A stretch of 64,000 nucleotides of DNA, taken from contig CM043964.1 in assembly GCA_014529385.2 (NCBI GenBank), forward strand, positions 134,518,420 to 134,582,419. The letters run 5' to 3'. The stretch comes from Adiantum capillus-veneris (lineage: Eukaryota > Streptophyta > Polypodiopsida > Polypodiales > Pteridaceae). The notes under the pieces are model-generated. The model saw nothing but the letters and a program-made list of their open reading frames with translations. It had not been told where the DNA came from and made no database searches. Below, in pieces: positions 55,613 to 64,000 of this stretch (position 1 is its first letter; each line of letters begins with the position of its first letter). The position numbers and the translations under genes are program-made.

Positions 55613-56217
55613 TGTTATGTATGGAGCTTTTTACCCCTTGTAATTTTTATTATTAAGAACGCACATTTGTAAGGCCCCGTTATGGGGAGAAGCCATCATG
55701 CACTCAACAGAAATCCAAAAATCCACGCCCAGTATCGATCGAGCTTTGCTCGAGCCTGCCTTCATCATAATATTCCTTTTTGTCATAATATTATGATCGG
55801 ACGGCGATTGAAAAAGGGTCAAAAAATGGCAGGTCGGTTGGTCGTAAGTCAATGGTCAATGGCCGAATTCAATGACCGGTGGCTGATTTCAAGGCAGACT
55901 TGTCTTCTCAAGGGCGACCACACATGGGTGCATTGGAGAGTCCAACTTGGACTTGTCTACACAAGGGCGACTACACACGGCTGCCTCTCGTGAGAGAGGG
56001 CAGCCCTTTTGGCCTATAAAAGGAGGTCTTTTCTACACACAAAACTCAACGTGGTGCATTGTGAAGTTGATGTGAGGTGGTGAGACTGATGCAAGGCGGG
56101 AGCTCCATTAAGGGTATAACCCCTTTGTAACCAAATTCTATTTTGAAGTACTAAAGCCATTGAGTGGCTGCTTTCCCGTGGATGTAGCCCACATTGGGTG
56201 AACCACGTATATTGTGT

Positions 56218-56281
<64 letters not shown>

Positions 56282-56360
56282 ATCTCTCATGTGTGAAAAA
56301 TTGTCTATCCATTAAGTAAGCTACTCTATCATCTACATAGCTACATCCTATTTCCTAACA
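55613..56360 (+). repeat. T3: likely solo LTR, 748 bp
   Basis: TGTTATGTATGG to CCTAACA; TATA box TATAAAAGG at 56,015-56,023; (CT)n at 56,218-56,280. Second full copy of 28,372-29,136, with the same flanks. Confidence 0.65.
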
Positions 56361-57197
56361 ATCGTAGCCCATGAGCTTAGGTGAGCTCGTGTTTAGGATG
56401 TGCCTACAAGGATTAGTAGCAAAGAGCATTGCGTGATTAGCATAAGGGTTAACGTGTGTGTGACCACTAATCCCTTTCATTAGTTTTCTCTCCTATTCTA
56501 GATGGCCTCTCATGATTCCACACTCTTTTCTTACTCATTACTCGCACACACTCACCCACGTGATGCTTCCATGTCCTAGCTGGGTCGATGGCATCCATGA
56601 GACTAAAATTTTTGTTGATTCATTGTAACTATGCTACAAGGGAACCAGTCAACATTAGGAATACAATCACTCCTTCCGTAGTAGATACACATTGTCAATG
56701 AAGGTTATTAATAGAGAGAAAATCAAATTAGTAGGCATTCTAACGGGATTCCATGCAGCTTTTGAATAGAGATGGATTCTATGTAACTTAACTAGAGATG
56801 GATTTTATGTAACTTTTTTGGCTCGATTGATTATCTAGCAATGCATCTTAAAAGAAATGTCCTTCTTTTCTCTCTAGAGGTGTATACATCTTGATAAGGG
56901 TTTTAATCTTGATAACATTTTTTTTTCCAAATAAGAATTTCTTTCGAAAGACTCTGCTCTTGTGTTTGCAAAGTTTGGGAGCTCAAAGAAAAAATGGCTT
57001 TTCTATAAGAAATTGATAACTTTTGCCTTAATGACTATGTCTTCTTTAGAATATTAATGCATGCCATAACTTCTAACAAAGCTATAAGAACACATAAGAC
57101 TAGTAAAGCATGTATAAACGAATAATTTTCAAGTCAACAAAAAAAGAAAAAAGGATGATCAAGGAACAATTTTATGATGACTTTCGACTATCACAAC

Positions 57198-57231
<34 letters not shown>

Positions 57232-57479
57232 ATAAATTAACCTTCCAGGTTGCATTAAACACATATTAGAGAGTTTGAAACTTTAGGGCAAAATTGGGAA
57301 TCACCAATGTCTTGAAGATTTGGCCATAATATGGACAAATCTCAAACTATTTTTTGAGGCCAAAGCCTTCCACAAGGTAGTACTTGAAAAGCTATTTTGA
57401 GCCATGCTCTCAAAACTTTGGCTAAGATTTAGACATGTGGTAAAATCTTAAGATTGGTTTGAAAATGTGGCTCTGTCAA
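56361..57479. repeat. Diverged L1/alpha/beta block, copy
   Basis: Collinear with 29,137-30,235. It has a TA microsatellite at 57,200-57,229 where the partner has TTTA. No gene. Confidence 0.7.
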
Positions 57480-57895
57480 GCGTGGATGGCTCACATCCAA
57501 TACAACCTGGATTGGAATACTTTAAGCAAGCCATTAGCTTTTTGAGCTCCTCCACCATGTCTAGTATGTTTGAAAAACTTGATTCTTGATTGGTAGTGGG
57601 ACTTCTCTATACCTTGAGTAGACCATAATGACAAGCTTCCATATTTCCTTACAAAACAAGGAGTGCGCTTGTAGATAATATGCTGCACAAAAAAGATAGT
57701 TTCTTTACCCACTTGTGCAAGTATTGAAGAGAGTTAGTAGAATCAAAATTCATAATTATTACCATGTGGTGTGTGAAGTGATTTAAACTCCAATAACTTT
57801 TTGTAGCTTTCTTAAATCTATTCCACTCTTAAGAGAAGTTGAAGAGGTTATTCTTTCCCTAATGATTTTTATGATGAGACAGGCAAATTGACCCC
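57480..57895 (-). pseudogene. Fragment of the TE-like gene, second copy
   Basis: Same exon-intron-exon piece as 30,236-30,660: intron 57,683-57,762, exon motif HIIYKRTPCFVRKYGSL, STQGIEKSHYQSR, TRHGGG. It keeps the reading frame through the motif but lacks the rest of the gene. Confidence 0.75.
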
Positions 57896-58535
57896 GATGG
57901 CCTCTACACAAGGACGATGCCTAGGGACCTCATCAATGGGAAAAGATAGACACTTGGAGGCACCACCTAGTAGATGTGTGGCTAGGGAGCACTATAGGGA
58001 CTCAGAGAGTCACACACACACACACATATATACAAGAGCTAAGATGCTCGTGCTCATCCAACAAAGGTAGCCAAATAATACACACCGTCCACATACTAAC
58101 GACAATAAAGAGTACGTGCACATGGAAATTGTGAGATAAGGAGGAAGATAGAGAGACATATATCTTCAAACATTACATCAAATATCACACTAAAACTCCT
58201 GAGTCACAAACATCGAATATGTGTCTATATATTAAAAATCGACTGAACGGTATTTTACAGAGAAGAGATCTCTTGTTGTTGCCCATCCATTCATGCTGGC
58301 ATGCCCACAAGGATGCTTATTGTTGATGGTTTTGGATTACTTGACCGCATGGTGCACAACGCCATTTAGAACCCAAGAATTGGAATATTCCACACCACAT
58401 TGCCAATAGTGCTAGCAAAGTGTGTGGCATATCATGCGGCTAAGACTATTGGTATGATTTGTGAGATACCATAATGGGAAGTGCGGTAGTGTGTGTTAAC
58501 TTATGGTTTGAACAAAGATTTTATGCTATGGCATA

Positions 58536-58586
<51 letters not shown>
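57896..58586. other. No gene; short (CA)n and (GA)n
   Basis: Collinear with 30,661-31,385. (CA)n is only about 15 bases (58,011-58,025) against 65 in the partner. (GA)n at 58,541-58,586 borders copia E. Confidence 0.7.
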
Positions 58587-58588
<2 letters not shown>

Positions 58589-59154
58589 ACCATATACATG
58601 TGGTAGTGATGTGTGTGAACACACTAGGACCGTCGGGGCATTTTTTCCCTCTTTAGAAGGTATTTTCCCCCGGGCATTGTATATACGCCCATCTCTCCTG
58701 GGCTATCTATCTTTCCATTGCACACTAAGTAATACACTCTCCATTGTGTGCCTTGAGCTTCCTTTGTCTTCTCCAAGCTGTGTGCGTTTCTCTGCAACCC
58801 TAATTCCAACAATTGGTATCAGAGCAGGTTGCATCCTCCTGGGCTTAGTCGCCAACTGCTCTAGCACACGCCTACTCGCTTTATCCTATTTCAGTGAGCT
58901 TTGGCAAGTGTTCGCAGGTCGACAAATACTTTGGATAAGCTCATAGAGCTTAGTCTGCTCAGATTTTCGATTCGGGCTCATTTCGACCTCCGTTTCCACT
59001 GCAGGTAGTACTCCACAGGCTATTTTGTCATTTTGTGCAAATTTTTTGTCAGTGCCGTTTTCTGCATACCAGGCGTCTTACAGTCTTCTATGGTTTGTGC
59101 TATATAGCACGTGTTGTTCTCGCTCCATTTCTCCTATTTTAGGGCAGTTTTCAC
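58587..59154 (+). mobile_element. Copia element E, 5' LTR and leader, interrupted
   Basis: The LTR at 58,587-58,811 lacks the first two bases (GAGAG is followed by TTACC). A perfect primer site TGGTATCAGAGCAGG lies at 58,814-58,828. The leader is as in B, up to GCAGTTTTCAC at 59,154, where a different element begins. E sits in the same GA repeat and flanks as B, so it is the duplicate of B's insertion. The remainder, if it exists, lies beyond the window. Confidence 0.9.
58814..58828 (+). promoter_or_regulatory. Primer-binding site (tRNA-iMet), copia E
   Basis: TGGTATCAGAGCAGG, two bases after the LTR end. Confidence 0.9.
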
Positions 59155-60481
59155 TGTTGAAGATGATGAAACAGGAAACAAAACGAAGATAACAACTCAG
59201 AGTAGGAAGAATATGGAGAAGGAGAAGACACAGAGCTTGCGTACGAGATCTCTGTATTCTATCTCTCTATATTAGAATAATAGAGTATGTACAAACTCAG
59301 AGCTACAAAGCTTATATGAGACCCTAAGAGATAAGGTGTCCTTTCACACCAGATGTCCAGGGGGAAAAACCCAGTGGGAGAAAAGTGCCCCTGGTGAAGC
59401 GCTGTCAGGAGTTTTTTGGAGCAAGGGATTGCGCATATGTACATATACATGCATGGTGCATCAAATAAATAATTGCCCATTTTTCAGAGCCAGGTGGTTA
59501 CGTGGGGCCCACATGTGTACAGGTAGGACAGCATGTACATAGTGCAGCGATTTTCACTATTATCAATACTAGTGTGTTTTTTCTACAATAAGGAGGAGTT
59601 GGTAGCGCGTAAAACTTCTCGAGGAAGCTATCCGCGGGCCAACGACGTGAGGTCAGCAGGTGCGGCAGATGGCATCTAGTGGCGTCAGGAGGGCGAACGA
59701 GGTCAATATTTGCACGCAAATGAGGACGGACACAACGTGGGTGTTTTCTTGTGAGAGTTATGCAGAAAGGTCATCATTAGGACCACTTTTTGGGTCCACT
59801 TCACGTGGTGGCGAGATGCATTATTGGAAAAAAACTGAGTGCCAGGTGTGCGAATGATGCAAAAAGGTGACAACTATGCACTGCGAGGTCAATTTTTGGC
59901 CTGTTCGGGGTCCGTTTGAGGTCATCTAAAAGGCCAAGGGTGCCCAAGTAATAAAGCTAAGTGTGGGAACTGAAAAAACAGAGAGAAGACCAGAAAAAAC
60001 GTGGAGAAGAGAGGAGGAACAGCCGCAGGTGTGTTTTTGCTCATTTTGGAGCCTGTTTTGGCCGTAAACTGCTCATCCGAGGTCGGATTTGAGCACTTTG
60101 ACATTGTAGACTGGGGTTTTGGGCCGTTCCGGACGCGATGGCGCTGTCCATTTTGCCAAATTCTTCACTCTTTTCCTGCTGTTTTTTTGTGTAAGTTTCT
60201 CCTATGAGCGAAGTTTCTGCTCTAGTTTGCGATTGTATCTGGCTTATTTTACCCATATTATGTGAGCTATTTGCCCCATTGGTGTTGGCCCAAGCTCAAT
60301 TTTATCTAAACATCAGAAATTATCCTCTTTTGAGCTGAATTTTTTGGGTGTGTGTGTGTGTGTGTGTGTGTGTGTATCTGTGTCTGTGTGGAGTGGGCAA
60401 GTGGATAGTCTCTCTCCTCTCACTCCAGAGGTGTGTTCCCTGTCTCGGCCAGGTGTGTTGTCTAAGCCGAGTGGTGCCCCA

Positions 60482-60516
<35 letters not shown>

Positions 60517-60577
60517 TTCCTAAGAGTGTGTGTCGGATCGTTATAGAGGCGCTGTGTGTGTTTTCATCCCGCTCACA
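59155..60577 (+). repeat. Putative 5' LTR of the gypsy element
   Basis: From TGTTGAAG to CCGCTCACA, 1,423 bases. The end is inferred from TGGCGCCCCCACGG at 60,584, which resembles TGGCGCC primer sites of plant gypsy elements. An alternative TGGCGCC at about 60,787 would make the LTR some 200 bases longer. It contains (TG)n runs at 60,350-60,374 and 60,484-60,514. The 3' LTR is outside the window, so this cannot be verified here. Confidence 0.5.
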
Positions 60578-61637
60578 TTCTTTTGGCGCCCCCACGGAGG
60601 ATCTTCTTCGAGTACCTTCTGCTTCGAACTTCAAGCTTCGAGATTCGGGGTTGCAGATTACAGGTTACAGGTTACAGGTTATAGGGACAGGTACAGATAC
60701 AAGTGATTCACACAGGTACAGGTAGCTGGAGTACAGTGATATACTAGCAGTGATGTCACTTGCAGTTGTTGTGGGTATGCATCACTTGGCGCCTATTTGA
60801 GCGCATTGTCTGCTGGATTGTACGTTTCTTGTGGAAACTGACATTGTACGCATTTGTGGAGCCATACTTGGTTGTATTTGGTAGTCCCAGCCATTTCTGA
60901 GACTTGGTCTGGAAGATAGTCATTTCTGAGACTTGACTATACGCGATTTGCATTAGCCTTCGTGTGAGGGTCGATAGCGTGAGGTTTTTATTGAGCTGGG
61001 GGATTCTCAAATGTGGAGATCCTTTCGGTGATACAGGTAGCTGGAGCACCCTTTTTGTGACCTCGCCATAGGCTATGTACTAGTGAGTCCTACTTGATGC
61101 TCGGGTTCTATTGTTGACAGTTTATGCATACATAGACAGTCTATATTTTGGGTTCCTACTGCTCTACTTCTGGGGAAACTCTGTCGAAATTTTCCCAAGT
61201 TATGATGGCTGGTTTTTTGGTCTTTTGAGCCATTTATGCTGTTATGCTGCTGAAATTTTGGCAAAATCAGAGGTTGAGTCAGGTGTGCCTTCTTGGGAGC
61301 TTCATGGTTGGCTTTAATGGATGATCAAAATGGCCCTCAATTCACTCCTTTTCATTTAACTCAAAGAATCCAGATAAATGTTCATGTGTCCAGGAAGATC
61401 TTTTTCCAGCAGCGCATAGTCTTTATGTTTGGGCCAAGAAGATTGAGAGAGATCCTGGAATGTCCTTTGCCTGTTGTCATTCCGATGATTAACTATGAAA
61501 ACTCATTTGATGTGCATGTGTTTGTCCTTATCTAAAGTTGAGCTCCATTGAAGTTTCTGGGGATTGGGTAGTGAAAAGTTTTGGGTTCTTGCACGTGTGT
61601 TCGAAGGGGTTCTCAAAGCATCATAATTTGGGTAGCC
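60578..61637 (+). other. Gypsy leader, no gene seen
   Basis: Untranslated region between primer site and gag. It has short tandem words (GGTTACA and ACAGGTACAG) near 60,660-60,725. Small frames (for example 61,293-61,535) lack motifs. Confidence 0.5.
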
Positions 61638-64000
61638 ATGGCTTTCTCTTATCCCGAGTTTCATGGAAGAAGTGATGAAGATGTGGAAGAATTTTTGGAA
61701 AAGATGGAGGTTGCCTGCATTAGCAACCAGATTCATGACCCTACGCAAATGTTACGCCTTCTCCAAATTTGTTTGAAGAGTGATGCACGAGTTTGGTCTA
61801 AAGCATTTGAAGAGGAGTTGCGTGTGGCTGATCCACCTGTAAGGTTGAGTTGGGACAATCTACGACATGGGTTGGAAGTGGAGTTTGTGAAGATAGAAGA
61901 TCCTGACAAGGTGTGGCAAGAAGTACAAGCTTTGGTGCAAAAGGAAGGTGAGCCAGTAGATGCGTACATACGTAAGTTTTCATTGACATGGGAGCGGATG
62001 TGCAAGGCTTTAGCACCACAGGTACCCCCGCCTGACATGATGAAGAAGGACAGGTTCTTGGCTGGTCTTTGGGAGAATATACGTTGGAGAGTGGAGCTAA
62101 AGAAGCCTAGGACATATGAAGATGCACTAGAGGTAGCAAGGAACAAAGAGTGGAAGCTGAGGAAAATGAGCCAGTTAGGGGTGGAGTCTTTGCCAATGAG
62201 GTTTGAATTTCAGCCTATAGAGTCTTTACAAGGGCGCATGTCAGGGGTTCATCATGAACCAGTAGTTACTACTCAGGTTATGCCAGCAGTGGTCACTACA
62301 GCAGTGCAAGATGATGGGCTAAGGCAAGACATGAGGCAAATGGTAGATTTGATGAAGAATCTCAGCCTAAACATGCTAGGTCAAGTGGGAAATAATCGAG
62401 GTCGAGGGAGGTTTGCAAATCAGCCAGGAGGTGAAGAAAGGCCTAGGAATGGTGTTGGACAAAGCAATGGTAGGTTTTGGAGGCAGACGCCCACATGTTA
62501 TAATTGTGGAGAGTTGGGTCACATCAGCCCGCAATGTGATAAGCCACCAAGGATGGGGGGAGACATGTATCCATTGCCAAGACAGGTGCTAACTAGGTCA
62601 AATGATTATGGCATCGAAATTAAGGGAGACGAAGGAACCAGTGGACTAACCCAAGAGGAAAAGGGAAAGACAAAAGTGCTAAGTGTAGTCACCTTGGAGA
62701 AGGCATCAAAGCTAGAGGATACATTAGTGATGCCTATTGGGAAGAGGACCACAGAGGATAAGGAAGGAAGAAGTGCCCCAGGTCCTAGTAAGAAGAAAGG
62801 AAAGAGCCATGAAGGCGAGGATGTCAAGGCCAAGAGGAAAAGGAGAGCTCGTCGAAAGTTTCATGTTTCAGATTTTCCACTAGGGGATGGGCAATTAAGC
62901 TATGACTTGAAGGAGGATCTGACGAGCAGGAAGGCAGATGTTACTTTTGGGCAGCTTATAGAGATGGTGCCTAAGCTAAAGCGACAGTGGAAGAGGATGG
63001 TTAACCCAATGGAGAAAGAGCCAGAGAGAGGTTCAGTGAAGGTGTTGGCAATGGACGAGCTACCAGACATTTGTCCAATAGTAGATGTGTGGCATAAAAG
63101 GAAAAATTTGGGACAAGGTTATGTGGATGGCGGAGCCCAAATATGCGTCATAACACACTCATGTGTTGAGAAGATGGGTCTCACAGTGGCTGGGGTGTCA
63201 GGTTTTCGGATCAGATTGGCAAACCATCAAAAAGTAAAATGCTTGGGTGTTGTAAAGAGCTTAGAAGTGAAGGCATATGATGCAAAGGCAGTGGTTGATT
63301 TTCATGTGATGCCAGCAGGGTTGGGAGCATATCCTATTATACTGGGCAGACCATGGTTACGTGCAGTGGGAGCTGTTCAAGATTGGCGACATGGTACAAT
63401 TAGCCTCTATGGAAAGACAGGTACCAAGAAGCTTTATAACATGGACACAAGGAAACGATTAGAGGAGCTTTATGAAGATGAGGATGAGTCTAGTGATGAA
63501 GACTCTTCCACGGTGACAGATGAGGACAGTGATAGCACTACCAGCAGTGATGAGGATGCTGATGTTGCATTTCTTTTGATGGACAAAGAAATACAGGAGT
63601 TTGGTTTAGTTGCATTTGCGAATGAGGTTGAAGATGAAAGTGAAGGGCCTTATGAAGTGATTGAAGGGCTGATGCAAACCAAGGTTGAGTTGTCAAAGAA
63701 GCAGGAATTAATGACACAAATGATCAATGGAGACCTTTCAGCTATGGAGAAGGATATATATTTGCACATGTTGGCTAGTTTTCCTGATTTGTTCATTACT
63801 TCATATGAAGAGATCAGAGGGTTCAAGGGCGAAGAGATGCATATAGAGCTGAAAGAAGGTGCTAAGCCAGTGCGGCAAAGGCTAAGAAGGATGGGTCAAG
63901 AGCAAATGGAAGCCTTGCGGGTAGAGGTGGATAAGTTATTGAAGGCAGGGTTCATAGTTCCAGTGGAGACCACAGAATGGGTGAGTCCAGTTGTAGTCAG
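61638..64000 (+). CDS. gag-pol: Gypsy gag-protease-RT polyprotein, open to window edge
   Basis: I read 787 codons from ATG 61,638 without a stop; the frame leaves the window. Start MAFSYPEFHGRSDEDVEEFL is a Retrotrans_gag-type capsid domain (about residues 1-190, with KVWQEVQALVQKEGEPVDAY). CCHC zinc knuckle CYNCGELGHISPQC is at residues 287-300. A basic Lys/Arg-rich stretch precedes the aspartic protease, with VDGGAQ (catalytic Asp497; DGG instead of the common DSG/DTG) and ILGRPWL (568-574). An acidic Ser/Asp/Glu-rich linker (about 612-640) leads to the N-terminus of RT (AKPVRQRLRR, KLLKAGFIVPVE, WVSPVVV). gag, protease and RT are in one frame. The start is chosen because the gag homology begins there. 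Unlike every copia copy in this window it shows no lesion, so it may be young. Confidence 0.9.
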   Translation, partial: MAFSYPEFHGRSDEDVEEFLEKMEVACISNQIHDPTQMLRLLQICLKSDARVWSKAFEEELRVADPPVRLSWDNLRHGLEVEFVKIEDPDKVWQEVQALVQKEGEPVDAYIRKFSLTWERMCKALAPQVPPPDMMKKDRFLAGLWENIRWRVELKKPRTYEDALEVARNKEWKLRKMSQLGVESLPMRFEFQPIESLQGRMSGVHHEPVVTTQVMPAVVTTAVQDDGLRQDMRQMVDLMKNLSLNMLGQVGNNRGRGRFANQPGGEERPRNGVGQSNGRFWRQTPTCYNCGELGHISPQCDKPPRMGGDMYPLPRQVLTRSNDYGIEIKGDEGTSGLTQEEKGKTKVLSVVTLEKASKLEDTLVMPIGKRTTEDKEGRSAPGPSKKKGKSHEGEDVKAKRKRRARRKFHVSDFPLGDGQLSYDLKEDLTSRKADVTFGQLIEMVPKLKRQWKRMVNPMEKEPERGSVKVLAMDELPDICPIVDVWHKRKNLGQGYVDGGAQICVITHSCVEKMGLTVAGVSGFRIRLANHQKVKCLGVVKSLEVKAYDAKAVVDFHVMPAGLGAYPIILGRPWLRAVGAVQDWRHGTISLYGKTGTKKLYNMDTRKRLEELYEDEDESSDEDSSTVTDEDSDSTTSSDEDADVAFLLMDKEIQEFGLVAFANEVEDESEGPYEVIEGLMQTKVELSKKQELMTQMINGDLSAMEKDIYLHMLASFPDLFITSYEEIRGFKGEEMHIELKEGAKPVRQRLRRMGQEQMEALRVEVDKLLKAGFIVPVETTEWVSPVVV

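Larger units (their letters stand above)
59155..64000 (+). mobile_element. Ty3/gypsy element nested in copia E, 5' part
   Basis: Starts TGTTGAAGATG exactly where the copia leader breaks off, after TTCAC, the candidate 5-bp target. The probable 5' LTR is followed by a TGGCGCC-type primer site and a long gag-pro-RT frame that leaves the window. Since it interrupts E, it is younger than E. Confidence 0.85.

Overview
The window reads as repeat-dominated nuclear DNA of a land plant. Evidence: several Ty1/copia retrotransposons primed by the initiator-Met tRNA (TGGTATCAGAGCAGG), a Ty3/gypsy element, a CACTA (En/Spm) transposon with TNP2/DUF4218/DUF4216-type protein remnants, GT-AG introns of 75-95 nt, and long CT, GT and GA microsatellites. 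A large-genome non-seed plant such as a fern is my best guess from the style of the repeats; this is inference only. No rRNA, tRNA or CRISPR was recognised.

Layout. 1-2,275: repeat blocks (alpha, beta) with a local duplication. 2,274-3,669: fragment of a protein-kinase gene with an A-tract. 4,306-16,423: a mosaic of repeated blocks (internal region of an LTR element, LTR-like L1, V2, T3) present two to five times each, with a truncated copia gag (10,722-11,925) that carries a 786-bp TIR element. 16,424-21,680: copia element A, complete with target-site duplication, nested in a V2 block. 21,979-23,299: a small TIR DNA transposon. 23,300-31,385: mosaic again, with deleted copia C. 31,386-36,541: copia element B in a GA repeat. 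37,510-44,127: an island of intron-bearing genes (a TE-like gene, a histone H3-like gene with a very long tail, a three-exon gene of unknown function, and a fourth degraded gene). 44,567-47,188: alpha/beta copy 2. 47,189-52,608: a CACTA transposon with 3-bp TSD. 52,609-58,586: mosaic with copia fragment D. 58,587-59,154: copia E, interrupted at 59,155 by a gypsy element whose gag-pro-RT frame is open to the window edge.

How it fits together. Almost all sequence is transposon-derived and nested, and paralogous empty sites within this same window allow several insertions to be proved. Copies A and B of the copia family were inserted independently yet share five inactivating lesions, and A, B and C share an Asp-to-Asn change in the RT active site, so the family appears to have spread as a defective passenger. 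Pieces of genes from the 37-44 kb island recur inside the dispersed beta-type blocks, one with its intron in the same place, so the island may be the cargo of a large, gene-carrying mobile element. The histone H3-like gene in it is the most unusual single item here.
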